A DNA stretch of 64,000 nucleotides from Zoogloea sp. (GCA_016720685.1 JADKKC010000003.1:62001-126000), one strand, 5' to 3'; counted from the stretch's first letter, positions 1-9,442 are shown. Translations and numbers: made by a program. The notes: generated by a model not told the origin, from the sequence alone.

Positions 1-366
1 CGGAGCATCGGAGCCATGCACGGCGTTGGCGTCGATGGATTCGGCGAAATCGGCGCGAATGGTGCCGGGAGCGGCCTTCTTCGGGTCGGTGGCGCCCATC
101 AGGTCGCGGTTCTTGGCGATTGCGCCTTCGCCTTCCAGACACTGGATCATCACCGGGCCGGAAGTCATGAAGGAGACCAGATCCTTGAAGAAGGGACGCT
201 CTTTGTGCACGCCGTAGAACTCGCCGGCTTCACGCTCGGACAGGTAAGCCATCTTGGACGCGATGACCTTGAGGCCGGCGCCTTCGAAGCGGGCGTAGAT
301 CTGGCCGATTACGTTCTTGGCGACGGCATCGGGCTTGATGATGGAAAGGGTGCGTTCAATAGCCAT
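1..366 (-). CDS. ndk: Nucleoside diphosphate kinase, 3' end cut by window edge
   Basis: Transfers the gamma phosphate between nucleoside triphosphates and diphosphates through a phospho-histidine, balancing cytosolic NTP pools. The visible 122 codons begin MAIERTLSIIKPDAVAKN and continue through GQIYARFEG and the ERPFFKDLVSFMTSGPV region, all typical of Ndk. The family is about 141 residues, so roughly 19 C-terminal residues lie off the window. The catalytic His stretch is visible near the edge as NAVHGSD. The ATG at 366 gives the canonical Ndk N-terminus. The gene is complete as far as it is seen. Confidence 0.96.
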   Translation of the reverse strand, partial: MAIERTLSIIKPDAVAKNVIGQIYARFEGAGLKVIASKMAYLSEREAGEFYGVHKERPFFKDLVSFMTSGPVMIQCLEGEGAIAKNRDLMGATDPKKAAPGTIRADFAESIDANAVHGSDAP

Positions 367-582
367 GAGACTGGACTCCGTGATTCAAAGGATGGTCGAA
401 AAACCGAAAGCTTGGAATTTTAACAGGTTGATGCGTCGCATCGGCGTTTTTCGGCTCGATGGTAAACGGTGACGCGTAAACAGGGTGCTGCGCGCCCTGG
501 CCAACAGGGCCGAGCACGAGAGGAGCGTGGGGAGCAAACCGGAAGAAACGGCCGAAGAGCGGCAGGCGACAGGTAAAAATAC

Positions 583-613
583 AAACAAAAAAAAGGGTGC
601 GCATCGCGCACCC
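583..613 (-). terminator. Rho-independent terminator of a short minus-strand transcript
   Basis: A perfect 8-bp stem (GGGTGCGC/GCGCACCC, 595-602 with 606-613) with a 3-nt loop is followed on the minus strand by eight T (587-594) and a further T-rich stretch. It lies 21 nt after the stop of a 15-codon reading frame and about 115 nt after a predicted FNR-dependent start site, so it would end a very short RNA. Confidence 0.85.
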
Positions 614-699
614 CCAACCCCAACAGAGAGACTTCAGCTTTTGGCACCACGTGCCAGGAAGACGGCTTTTTTGTTGCTCATGTTTGCGTCTTCAACCTG
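585..699 (-). ncRNA. Candidate FNR-activated small RNA, possibly encoding a 15-aa peptide
   Basis: This is inferred from layout. A perfect FNR box (734-747) is centred about 41.5 nt upstream of a predicted start near 699, with a -10-like CATACT at 711-706, and a strong terminator lies at 583-613. The RNA of about 115 nt would hold a small hairpin (TGGCAC/GTGCCA, 642-656), an unpaired stretch with CTCTCT, then the terminator stem with its U-tail. That is the architecture of many Hfq-dependent sRNAs. A 15-codon frame at 681-634 (MSNKKAVFLARGAKS) overlaps the first hairpin, so a short peptide is an alternative or additional product. It lies downstream of ccoS. FnrS of enterics and AniS of Neisseria are functional precedents for FNR-induced sRNAs; sequence relatedness was not assessed. 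Confidence 0.5.
634..681 (-). CDS. Possible 15-residue microprotein inside the FNR-linked transcript
   Basis: The frame ATG(681)-TGA(634) encodes MSNKKAVFLARGAKS, a short, basic, alanine-containing peptide. Upstream bases (GGTTGAAGACGCAAAC) hold only a weak GAAGA as possible ribosome binding site. Its support is position: it is the only frame between a perfect FNR box and a strong terminator. Nothing in the sequence proves translation, and it may simply be part of an untranslated RNA. Confidence 0.25.
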   Translation of the reverse strand: MSNKKAVFLARGAKS

Positions 700-733
700 G
701 CGCGAAGTATGCCGAAGTGTTCAGCGGGCCGAC

Positions 734-747
734 TTGATCTTAATCAA
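734..747 (-). promoter_or_regulatory. Perfect FNR/Anr box
   Basis: TTGATCTTAATCAA matches the FNR consensus TTGAT-N4-ATCAA at all ten specified positions. On the minus strand it is centred at 740.5, placing a class II start site near 699, with CATACT at 711-706 as a plausible -10. No annotated gene other than the short transcript at 585-699 lies in the right position on that strand. Confidence 0.8.
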
Positions 748-787
748 AACCCTTTCAACTGAAGGGGGAATGATTTGAACTACGGGG

Positions 788-976
788 TCAGGGCTTCGCT
801 TTCGGGCGCCTTGCCGGGCCACCCTCGGTGGGCGGATCGTCGTCGTCGCTCACCACTCGGTAGCCCGGCCCCTCCAGATCGTCGAACTGGCCACTGCGTA
901 CAGACCACCAGAAAATCAGTCCGATCACGAAAACCAGGACAATCGAAAGCGGGATGAGAAGGTAAAGACTTTCCAT
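788..976 (-). CDS. ccoS: cbb3-type cytochrome oxidase assembly protein CcoS
   Basis: A 62-residue membrane protein needed for maturation of cbb3 oxidase. It starts MESLYLLIPLSIVLVFVIG, a single transmembrane helix at about residues 4-24, followed by FWWSVRSGQFDDLEGPGYRV. The FDDLEGP stretch is the family hallmark. The rest is an acidic, proline-rich cytoplasmic tail. It lies 9 nt downstream of ccoI on the same strand, the usual ccoI-ccoS order, so the two are probably co-transcribed. ccoG and ccoH are not present beside them. Confidence 0.93.
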   Translation of the reverse strand: MESLYLLIPLSIVLVFVIGLIFWWSVRSGQFDDLEGPGYRVVSDDDDPPTEGGPARRPKAKP

Positions 977-985
977 GATGGCGAC

Positions 986-3456
986 TCAGCGAGGGCGCTT
1001 GCGCTGCAGACGCAAGGCGTTGAGAACAACGAGAAGTGAGCTCGCCGACATGCCGATACCGGCCATCCAGGGCGTGACGAACCCGGACATGGCGAGCGGC
1101 ACAGCGGTGAAATTGTAGGCAAAGGACCACCACAGGTTCTGGCGGATGATGGTCAGCGCACGACGTGACAGCGTGACGCCCTCCGCCAGCGAGCCGAGGC
1201 GTCCGGAAAGAAGCACGATGTCGGCCTGGTTGCGGGCCAGGTCGGTGCCGCCGCCCATGGCAACCGAAACCTGGGCCTGGGCCAGCACCGGCGCGTCATT
1301 GACGCCGTCGCCAACCATCGCAATGACCGCATCACCTTTTTGCAGCGCAATGAGGGCCGCGTGCTTGCCCTCGGGGGTCATTCCACCGAGGGCGTGCTGC
1401 ACACCCAGCCGGCCGGCGAGCGCCTCGACGGTGGAGGGCGTGTCACCGCTGAAGATCGACAGTTCGATGCCTTTGCCGCGTAGCGATTCGAACGCCGCCG
1501 GGCAGTCTTCGCGCAAGCCGTCGGAGAGCGCAAAGCCGGCCAGCCAGCCAGCGCTGGACGCCAGCGCGATCACCGTGCGGCCAGAGCGTTCATCGTCCAG
1601 CAGCACGTCTGGCACCGGGGTGCCGACGAGTTCGGCGACGAAAGCCGGGCGACCGATCCGGTAAGGTGTGCCGTCGAGAACGCCGGCGACGCCCTGCCCC
1701 GTCGTTGCCGTCAACCCGGCAAAGGCCGGCAGCGGAGCGTTGCCGCCGCCGAGGCGCAGCGCAGCCGCAATGGCGTGCTCCGAGCCCTGTTCGAGGCCGG
1801 CAGCGAGCTGCCGCGCCCGGGCTTCAGCGATGGCGCCCAGCAGGCGCACCTGTTCGACCCGCATCTCGCCGTAGGTCAGCGTGCCGGTTTTGTCGAAAAC
1901 AAAGTGGTCGGCCCGCGCCAGGGCCTCGATGGCGTGGCCGCGGGTGACGAGTACCCCCATTCGCGCCAGAGCATCGGTGGCCACCGTCAGGGCCACCGGC
2001 GTTGCCAGGGACAGCGCGCAGGGGCAGCTCACGACCAGCACCGAGACAAAGACCCACAGGGCCCGGTCGGGGTCGTGCCAGTACCACCAGGCGGCGGTTA
2101 CCGCGGCCAGCACCAGCAGCGCAACGATGAGTAAGCGGCGAATCTGTCGGCCTGCTGGACGACGCGGGGCTTTTCGGCCGAGGCCCGCTCCATCAGCTGG
2201 CGAATTGCCGCGAGGCGCGTGTGCTCGCCGGTGCGCGTCACGCGGACACACAGCGGGCTGCCGATATTCACGCTGCCGCCGGTGACTGCCGAGCCCGGCC
2301 GCTTGGGTACCGGGCGACTTTCGCCCGTAAGCAGGGCCTCGTTGGCGTTGCTCTCGCCTTCGACGACAACGCCGTCGGCGGGCAGCGCTTCACCGGGCTT
2401 GACGCGGATCACGTCGCCGGTCAGAAGCTGGGAAACCGGCACCTTCTCGCCATCCGGCCCGGGCCAGGCGGCCAGGCGCTCGGCGAAGGCCGGCAGGGCC
2501 TTGCCCAGCTCCTCCACGCCGCGCACGGCCTTCTGGCGCGCCAGCATCTCGACGTAGCGGCCGCACAGCAGGAAGAACACGAACATCGTCACCGAGTCGA
2601 AATACACCTCGCCGTGGCCGATGAAGGTTGCCCAGCAACTGGCGACAAAGGCCGCGCCGATGCCAAGCGCCACCGGCACGTCCATGCCCAGCCGGCGCAG
2701 GCGTACATCACGCCAGGCGTGGCTGAAGAAAGGCGCGGCCGAATACAGCACCACCGGTGCGGTGAGAATCAAACTGGCCCAGCGCATCAGGCTCTCGATG
2801 TCGGCGGTGATGTCGCCGTCCTCGGCGATGTAGGCCGGGAAGGCATACATCATCACCTGCATCATGCCGAAGCCGGCCACGAACAGACGCCACAGGGCAG
2901 ACCTGCGCTCGCGCTGGGAAATCTGCTCGGAACGGGCCGCGTCGTAGGGATAGGCCCGGTAACCGATGGCCTGGATCGCGGCCAGGATGTCGGACAGCTT
3001 GATGCGCCGCTCGTCCCAGCGCACCCGGGCACGGCGGGTGGCGTAGTTGATGTCGATGGCCGTGACGCCGGGCTGATGCGCAACGTGCTGCTCGTTGAGC
3101 CAGATGCAGGCGGCGCAGGTGATGCCTTCGAGGATCAGCGCCGCTTCGCGCTCGTGCTCGCCCACCGGCTTGACGAAGCCCTGCTGAAAATCCGGGTGAT
3201 CAAAAAGGCCGAGATCCTTCAGCTCGTCGGGCATGGCGTCGCGGGCCTGCTCGGGCATGGCGTCGCGGCGGCGGTAGTAATCGATGAGGCCGCTGCTGAC
3301 GATGGACTCGGCCACCGCCTGGCAGCCGGTGCAGCACATCTGATGCCGGGCGCCGTCGACGTCGACGGGAAGATCGACGCCGGCGGGAATCGGCAAGCCG
3401 CAGTGGTAGCAATCGTGTTCGGGTGCGGGGGAATGTTGGGGCAACGACTGGGACAA
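986..3456 (-). pseudogene. ccoI: Copper-transporting P-type ATPase CcoI, interrupted by a 1-nt frameshift
   Basis: A P1B-type ATPase (CcoI/CopA2) that moves copper across the inner membrane for cbb3 oxidase assembly. The first frame carries an N-terminal CYHCGLP cysteine pair, an HMA-like domain with GITCAACIW, transmembrane helices and the actuator TGES. The second carries the CPC ion motif (VSCPCALSLATP), FDKTGTLT phosphorylation site and GDGVNDAP hinge. The frames switch near 2130. Adding one base in the minus-strand TTACTCATC would read AAYFIVALLVLA and restore a protein of about 823 residues. The start is taken as TTG at 3456, preceded by GAGG; TTG at 3474 is possible. It is either a mutation or a sequencing error. 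ccoS follows after 9 nt. Confidence 0.88.
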
Positions 3457-3553
3457 CGAGAGCCTCGCAGACAATGCGCGCGGTCGGGGATGGCCGCGGG
3501 AAACACGCCCTTTTATCACAACTGCGCAGGCCGTCCAAACCGGCGTACCCCCG

Positions 3554-3579
3554 AAAAAAAACGCGCCCCGCAGGGCGCG
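3554..3579 (-). terminator. Terminator after dctPQM
   Basis: A 7-bp GC stem (CGCGCCC/GGGCGCG, 3562-3568 with 3573-3579, loop CGCA) is followed on the minus strand by eight T (3561-3554). It lies just past the dctM stop, so it should end the dctPQM transcript before ccoI. Confidence 0.85.
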
Positions 3580-3605
3580 CTTCAGGATCGGTTCTTGAAA
3601 GGCCC

Positions 3606-4889
3606 TTACAGCATCCCGAGCATCCGCGGGAACCACAAGGACAGACCCGGCCAATAGGTGACAAGGCCCAGGAAAACCAGCATCGACAGCAGCCACGGCC
3701 ACACCGCCACGGTAAGCTCGGTAATGCCCATCTTGGTGATCCCCGAGGCCACATACAGGTTGAGGCCCACCGGCGGGTGGCACATGCCGACCTCCATATT
3801 CACCACCATGATGATGCCGAAGTGCACCGGGTCGATGCCCAGCTTCATCGCCACCGGGAACAGGATGGGCGCGAAGATCAGCACGATGCTTGAGGGCTCC
3901 ATGAAGTTGCCCGCCAGAAGCAGCAGCACGTTCACCGCCAGCAGGAAGGCAATCACCCCCAGGCCGTTGCCCAGCATCCATTCGGCCAGCGCCTGCGGGA
4001 TGTTCTCGTTGGTCATGATGAAAGAGAACAGCACCGCATTGGTGATGATGTAGAGCAACATCGCCGACATGTTGGCGGAGTTGAGCAGCACCCTCGGCAC
4101 GTCACGCAGTGGCATGTCGCGATACACGAACACCGCGACGACGAAGGCGTACACGGCACTCATCGCCGCCGCTTCGGTCGGGGTGAACATGCCGGTGTAG
4201 ATCCCGCCCATCACCACGATGATCAGCAGCAAGCCCCACACCGACTCCCGGAAGGCCTTGAGCCGCTCGACGGTGCTTGCCTTGGGCTGGCGCGGGTAGT
4301 CGAACTTGCGGGCGCGATACCAGGTCACGCCACCCAAGGTTGCCGCCAGCGCCAGGCCGGGCACCACGCCGGCCATGAACAGCGCGCCCACCGATGTGTT
4401 GGTGGCCACCGAGTACATCACCATGACGATGGACGGCGGGATCAGGATGCCCAGCGCCCCCGCCGTGGTGATGATGCCGGCGCCGAACTTGTTCGGAAAA
4501 CCCGCCCGCACCATCGCCGGCAAAAGGATCGAGCCGATCGCCACCACCGTTGCCGGCGACGAACCGGACACCGCGGCGAACAGCGCACAGGCCATCACGC
4601 CGGCAAGGCCCAGGCCGCCGTACCAGTGCCCGACCATGCTGGTGGCAAAGTTGATCATGCGCTTGGCCACCCCGCCGTGGGTGAGGAAATTGCCGGCCAG
4701 GATGAAGAACGGAATCGCCATGATTTCGAACTTCTCGATGCCGGTGAACAGCTTGAGCGCCACCGATTCGAGCGGCACCTCGGTCATGGTGAACAGGAAG
4801 CTCAGCACGGTGAGGCCGAGCGAGATGGAGATCGGCATGCCCGTCAGCATCAGCACGAGCAGAATGCCGAAGATGATTGCGGCGTTCAT
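3606..4889 (-). CDS. dctM: TRAP transporter large permease, C4-dicarboxylate type
   Basis: A 427-residue inner-membrane protein forming the main translocation channel of a tripartite ATP-independent periplasmic (TRAP) transporter. It is uniformly hydrophobic with many predicted helices. It begins MNAAIIFGILLVLMLTGMPI and contains FFILAGNFLTHGG, SGSSPATVVAIGSILLPAM and MEVGMCHPPVGLNLYV, all typical of DctM. The length matches the family. The ATG overlaps the dctQ stop by 4 nt, and a strong AGGAGG sits just before it inside dctQ, so translation is coupled. Substrate is inferred as C4-dicarboxylates from the adjacent dctSR genes. Confidence 0.95.
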   Translation of the reverse strand: MNAAIIFGILLVLMLTGMPISISLGLTVLSFLFTMTEVPLESVALKLFTGIEKFEIMAIPFFILAGNFLTHGGVAKRMINFATSMVGHWYGGLGLAGVMACALFAAVSGSSPATVVAIGSILLPAMVRAGFPNKFGAGIITTAGALGILIPPSIVMVMYSVATNTSVGALFMAGVVPGLALAATLGGVTWYRARKFDYPRQPKASTVERLKAFRESVWGLLLIIVVMGGIYTGMFTPTEAAAMSAVYAFVVAVFVYRDMPLRDVPRVLLNSANMSAMLLYIITNAVLFSFIMTNENIPQALAEWMLGNGLGVIAFLLAVNVLLLLAGNFMEPSSIVLIFAPILFPVAMKLGIDPVHFGIIMVVNMEVGMCHPPVGLNLYVASGITKMGITELTVAVWPWLLSMLVFLGLVTYWPGLSLWFPRMLGML

Positions 4890-5575
4890 TTGCGGCCTCC
4901 TTTCTTGCCATCACCCAGCGGGGTGTGCTTGAGGTCATGCATGTGCAGGTTGTCGTCCATGCCGTAGACGTCCGCATCCACCGCCAGCTCTTCTTCAAGG
5001 CCATCCACGTGCCCGTGATCGTGATGCGGAAGTTCGCCGGTGCGGACGAAATTCAGCGCCACCTGCAGGAAGCGGAAGCACATCAGGCTGGAGCCCAGCG
5101 GAATGGCGCTATAAACCATCCAGGTCGGCCATTCGAGGTCTGGCGTGGTCGGGCCTTCGGGCACCTCTCCGATCTCGGCACCGGTCATCTGCAGGAAGGC
5201 GTGGTGGGCACCGTTCTCCCACACGAAATGGGCGCCAAGGGTGGCAACAACGCCGGTAAACAACGCGCCGGCCAGCAGGCCGAAAATGATGAACTTCGCC
5301 CGGCTGCGGTCGGAGAGGCGGTTGATGAGCACATCGACGCCCACGTGGATACCGGTACGCACGCCATATGCAGCGCCGAACTTGGCCATCCATACGAACA
5401 TGATGATGCAGAGCTCCTGGGCCCAGCTGAAATTGAGGGACAGCAGCCAGTCCTGAAGGCCGGGAATGCTGACGCCGGCCAGGTAGCGGTGCATCACGGA
5501 CAAAAAGATGATGGCCGTGGCGCCGCCCATCAGGAGGGTGATGATCCACTCCTCCAGGTGATCGAGTATTTTCAT
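4886..5575 (-). CDS. dctQ: TRAP transporter small permease
   Basis: A 229-residue membrane subunit that pairs with DctM and docks the periplasmic binding protein. It begins MKILDHLEEWIITLLMGGAT and has about four hydrophobic segments, including the family-typical SWAQELCIIMFVWMAKFGAAYGVRTGIHVGVDV. The C-terminal tail is longer than usual and rich in His/Asp (for example HHDHGHVDG), perhaps metal-binding or simply flexible. GAGG lies 7 nt before the ATG. It sits between dctP and dctM. Confidence 0.94.
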   Translation of the reverse strand: MKILDHLEEWIITLLMGGATAIIFLSVMHRYLAGVSIPGLQDWLLSLNFSWAQELCIIMFVWMAKFGAAYGVRTGIHVGVDVLINRLSDRSRAKFIIFGLLAGALFTGVVATLGAHFVWENGAHHAFLQMTGAEIGEVPEGPTTPDLEWPTWMVYSAIPLGSSLMCFRFLQVALNFVRTGELPHHDHGHVDGLEEELAVDADVYGMDDNLHMHDLKHTPLGDGKKGGRK

Positions 5576-5663
5576 GATTCAGCCTCGCAAAAGGTTGCGA
5601 CCGGTCGCACCGCAGCGCATGGCGCAACGGCGGACACGATGGGCAGAGAAAACCGGGCGGGAT

Positions 5664-6666
5664 TTACAGCTTCGCGGGATCGAAGCCGGTTTCCTTGTAG
5701 ATGGACTGGATCAGATCCTTGCCGATGCGGCCTTCCATCTTCTGATGAACCGGCAGCATCGCCTTCTTGAAGGCCAGCTTTTCATCCTTCGTCGGCACAT
5801 AGACCTGGGTCTTGCCGCTCTTCTTGATGGCCTCGAGGGACTTGTCGTTTTCTTCCTGGGCAATCTTGTTGGCGAAAACCGTGGACTCCTTCATCGCCTG
5901 TTCGAGCTGACCGCGCACCTCGCCGGGCAGGCCGTCCCAGAACTTCTTGTTGGCGATGACCGCGTAACCCAGGTAGCCGTGATCGGTCACCGTCAGATGC
6001 TTCTGCACCTCATGCATTTTCTGGGTGTACATGTTGGAGTGCGGGTTTTCGGTGCCATCCACAACGCCCGTCTGCAGCGCCTGGTAAACCTCCGAGAAGG
6101 CCATCACCTGCGGCATGCCGCCGAGGCCACGGATTTCCTCTTCCAGTACCTTGGAGGACTGGATGCGCAGCTTCTTGGCTTTCAGATCGGCAGGGGTGCG
6201 GATCGGGGTGTTGGCCGAGAATGACTTGAAGCCGTTGTCCCAGTACGAAAGCCCGACAATGCCCTTGGGCTCCAGCTTCTTCAGGATGCTGGCGCCGACC
6301 GGCCCCTGGGTGATGCGGTGCAGTTCGGTGTAATCGTCAAAAATGTAGGGCAGATCGAAAACCTCGAACTCCTTCACACCCAGCGGGCCGAACTTGGCCA
6401 GCGACGGGGCCAGCATCTGCACGGCGCCCAACTGCAGGGCCTCCAGTTCTTCCTTGTCCTTGTAGAGTGCGCTGTTGGCGTAGACCTCGACCTTGACCTT
6501 CCCCTTGGTCAGCTCTTCGGCGCGTTTCTTGAAAAACTCCGAGGCCTTGCCCTTGGGCGTGTCGGCCGCCACCACGTGGCTGAACTTGATGACGATCGGC
6601 GCCTGGGCCACTGCGGTGCTGCACAAACCCAGGGCGCAGGCTGAACAATGCGGTGCGAATTTTCAT
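5664..6666 (-). pseudogene. dctP: TRAP periplasmic binding protein DctP, frameshift inside the signal peptide
   Basis: The periplasmic solute receptor of the TRAP system. The mature part is intact and family-typical: IKFSHVVAADTPKGKAS, LRIQSSKVLEEEIRGLG and GVVDGTENPHSNMYT. The strong ribosome site (TTGAGGAGACAAAA) precedes the ATG at 6666, which reads MKIRTALFSLRPG and then runs out of frame. The export signal continues in another frame as SACALGLCSTAVAQAP. Removing one T near 6640 would give MKIRTALSACALGLCSTAVAQA, a normal Sec signal. A TTG at 6626 could start an in-frame protein but would lack a signal. It is either a real lesion or a base error. It heads dctPQM and is divergent from dctSR. 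Confidence 0.88.
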
Positions 6667-6792
6667 TTTTGTCTCCTCAACAGGAACTCATTGAATTTTT
6701 TTATCGGGCGATCACTTAACAGATTGCGCTTGCAGTATCGAAAGTCGCAAGATGGTCTTCAATTGTGGTTATCCGCAGTGTGGAAAGAGCGG

Positions 6793-8823
6793 ATGGTCGC
6801 ACCGCTCCAGAGCAGCGATAAGGAAGTCCCCCAACCCGTGATCCTCAACCCTTTGCCTACCCCGACCGCAGCACCACCACGCTGGTACTGGAGCCTGCCC
6901 TACGCTGCCGTGACGCTGTTCATCGCCACGATGGCGGCCCTGCTGTGGCTCACCCACCGCCAAGACGCCGAAGAGCAGCGCGCCACGCTGATCAACGACG
7001 TGCTGTGGATGGAGCAGAACCTCTCCTTCCAGTTCGAGCGCAACGACGCGCAGCTCAGCCAGCTCGGGCCGAATCTGCTGACCGGCAACGACGTCCACTC
7101 CCCCAACGAGGGCACCACCCAGGCCCGCCTCAAGCGCGCCCTCGACCCGGAAAGCGGGCTGATCCGCATCCTGTGGCTCGACGCGGGCGGCAAGGTCAAG
7201 GGGGCCGAGCCGCCCTACACCGAGAGCCATCTGGTCGGCGAAACCACCGACGTCTTTCCGTCCAGCGCCGCCTACCGCCTGTCCCGGACCCTCGGCCGGC
7301 CGGTTTATAGCGATGCCTACGCGGTCATCGACAACCAGACCCACTTCGAGGTGCACGTGCCGATCTTCGAAGGCGGGCGTTACGTGGGCTCGGTAGTCGG
7401 CGTGTATTCCGTCAACGAGATGCTGGCGAGGCAGGTTCCGTGGTGGTTTTCGGAGCGCTACCGGGTATCGATCACCAACAACCTGGGCACCGAAATCGCC
7501 GCCAGGTCGAAGGTTTCGCCGGTATCGACGCTGGCTTACGAAATCCCCTTCGAGCCCCCCGGCCACGGGCTCAACCTGGTCATCACCGCCTGCAAAGCGA
7601 AGGGTGGCTGGATTTCGCTGCTGTTGATGAGCTCCCTCGGCGTGCTCGCCGCGGCCATCGTCTGGAGCCTGTGGCAACTGCGCCGGCACATGCAGCGCCG
7701 GCAGGCTGCCGAACAGGCGCTGGGCAGCGAACACGCCTTTCGAAAGGCGATGGAGGATTCGCTCAACACCGGCATGCGCGCCCGTGACATGCAGGGCCGC
7801 ATCACCTACGTCAACCCGGCCTTCTGCCGCATGGTCGGCTGGAGCGCCGAGGAACTCGTCGGCCTGATGCCGCCCATGCCCTACTGGGCGCCCGAAGCGC
7901 TCGACCGCACCTACGAAGTGCACTCCATGATCCTCGGCGGCAACGCCCCGTCGCAGGGCGTCGAAATCCGCCTGATGCGCCGCGACGGCGAGCGCTTCGA
8001 CGCGCTGCTGATCGAGGCGCCGCTGATCGACGCCAACAGCCGCCAGATCGGATGGATGGGCTCGATGGTGGATGTCTCCGACCAGAAACGCACCCAGGAA
8101 CTGGCCCGCCAGCAGCAGGAACGCCTGCAGGCCACCGCGCGTCTGGTCACGATGGGCGAAATGGCCTCGACCCTGGCCCACGAACTCAACCAGCCACTGG
8201 CCGCAATTTCCAGCTACAACACCGGCTGCCTCAACATGATCGAGCACGGCGACCTGTCGCAAACCGAGCTCACCGGCGTGCTCCACAAGATCGGCAAGCA
8301 GGCCCAGCGCGCCGGCCAGATCATCCGCCGCGTGCACGCCTTTGTGCGGCGCAGCGAACCCAAGTTCGAAACGGTGGATCTCGACGCCATCATCCGCGAA
8401 TCGGTCGGGCTGGTGGAGCCCGACGCCGAGCGCCGCGGCGTGGCCATCGATCTCGATCTCGCCGAAGCCCTGCCGCCCATCCTCGCCGATCCGGTGATGA
8501 TCGAGCAGGTGGCCGTCAACCTGATCAGGAACGGCATGGACGCCATGTCCAGCACGCCCCGCAGCGAGCGCCGGCTGCAGCTGACCACCCGCGAGCACGA
8601 AGGCATGCTGATCTTCACGGTTGCCGACCGAGGCCAGGGCATCCCGCCCGAAGTGGCCGAAAAGCTCTTTGCGCCCTTCTTCACCACCAAGGAAGAAGGC
8701 ATGGGCATGGGCCTCAACATCTGCCGCTCCATCGCCGAACTCCACCGCGGCCGCCTCGCCTTCGAAGCCCGGCCGGGCGGTGGTACGATTTTCAACTTCT
8801 CGCTGCCCGTCACCCAATCATGA
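6793..8823 (+). CDS. dctS: C4-dicarboxylate sensor histidine kinase
   Basis: A membrane sensor kinase of about 676 residues that should sense dicarboxylates and phosphorylate DctR. In order: an N-terminal helix (LPYAAVTLFIATMAALLWL), a periplasmic sensing region of about 250 residues, a second helix (LLLMSSLGVLAAAIVWSL), a PAS domain (MRARDMQGRITYVNPAFCRM), a dimerisation/phosphoacceptor site (MASTLAHELNQPLAAISSY) and an ATPase domain with DPVMIEQVAVNLIRNGMDAM and GMGMGLNICRSI. The ATG at 6793 with GGAAAGAG upstream was chosen over longer in-frame extensions that would run into the dctP promoter. It overlaps dctR by 4 nt and is divergent from dctPQM. Confidence 0.92.
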   Translation: MVAPLQSSDKEVPQPVILNPLPTPTAAPPRWYWSLPYAAVTLFIATMAALLWLTHRQDAEEQRATLINDVLWMEQNLSFQFERNDAQLSQLGPNLLTGNDVHSPNEGTTQARLKRALDPESGLIRILWLDAGGKVKGAEPPYTESHLVGETTDVFPSSAAYRLSRTLGRPVYSDAYAVIDNQTHFEVHVPIFEGGRYVGSVVGVYSVNEMLARQVPWWFSERYRVSITNNLGTEIAARSKVSPVSTLAYEIPFEPPGHGLNLVITACKAKGGWISLLLMSSLGVLAAAIVWSLWQLRRHMQRRQAAEQALGSEHAFRKAMEDSLNTGMRARDMQGRITYVNPAFCRMVGWSAEELVGLMPPMPYWAPEALDRTYEVHSMILGGNAPSQGVEIRLMRRDGERFDALLIEAPLIDANSRQIGWMGSMVDVSDQKRTQELARQQQERLQATARLVTMGEMASTLAHELNQPLAAISSYNTGCLNMIEHGDLSQTELTGVLHKIGKQAQRAGQIIRRVHAFVRRSEPKFETVDLDAIIRESVGLVEPDAERRGVAIDLDLAEALPPILADPVMIEQVAVNLIRNGMDAMSSTPRSERRLQLTTREHEGMLIFTVADRGQGIPPEVAEKLFAPFFTTKEEGMGMGLNICRSIAELHRGRLAFEARPGGGTIFNFSLPVTQS

Positions 8824-9437
8824 GCCCGTCCCTCGCCACGCCATTTGCCCACATTGTCGATGACGACGAAGCCATCCGCGACGCCCTCAGCTGGCTGTTC
8901 CGCACCCGCAAGGTCGAATCCCGGGCCTGGCCGTCGGCCGAGGATTTTCTCGCTGCATGGCGGCCCGACTGGCGCGGCTGCATCGTGCTGGACATCCGCA
9001 TGCGCGAGATGAGCGGCCTTGAATGCTTCGACGCCCTGCTCGAACGGGGCAACACCCTGCCGGTCATCTTCCTGACCGGCCACGGCGACGTGCCGATGGC
9101 CGTCGGTGCGCTCAAGAAAGGTGCGTTCGACTTCCTCGAAAAACCCTTCGACGACAACGCGCTGGTCGATGTGGTGATCCGGGCGCTGGAATCCAACGCA
9201 CGCCGCCAGGCCAACCAGGAAACCCAGGCCAACGTCGCCGGCCTCCTCGCCCAGCTCACCCCCCGCGAGCAGGAAGTGATGCAACTGGTGCTGGTCGGCA
9301 AGTTCAACAAGGTCATCGCCGACGAACTGAACATCTCGATGCGCACCGTGGAAGTGCACCGTTCGCGGGTGTTCGAGAAAATGGGCGTGCGCTCGGCGGT
9401 CGAACTGGCGCAGCTACTCGCGCCGGGTCGCGACTGA
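8820..9437 (+). CDS. dctR: Two-component response regulator, FixJ/DctR type
   Basis: A 205-residue transcription factor with an N-terminal receiver (HIVDDDEAIRDALS; acceptor Asp at about residue 58 in VLDIRM; Lys in LEKPF) and a C-terminal LuxR-type helix-turn-helix (LTPREQEVMQLVLVGKFNKVIADELNISMRTVEVHR). Its start overlaps the dctS stop as ATGA, so the two are translationally coupled. Known DctSR pairs activate dctPQM, which lies divergently next door, so that is the inferred target. Confidence 0.93.
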   Translation: MSPSLATPFAHIVDDDEAIRDALSWLFRTRKVESRAWPSAEDFLAAWRPDWRGCIVLDIRMREMSGLECFDALLERGNTLPVIFLTGHGDVPMAVGALKKGAFDFLEKPFDDNALVDVVIRALESNARRQANQETQANVAGLLAQLTPREQEVMQLVLVGKFNKVIADELNISMRTVEVHRSRVFEKMGVRSAVELAQLLAPGRD

Positions 9438-9442
9438 CGCGC

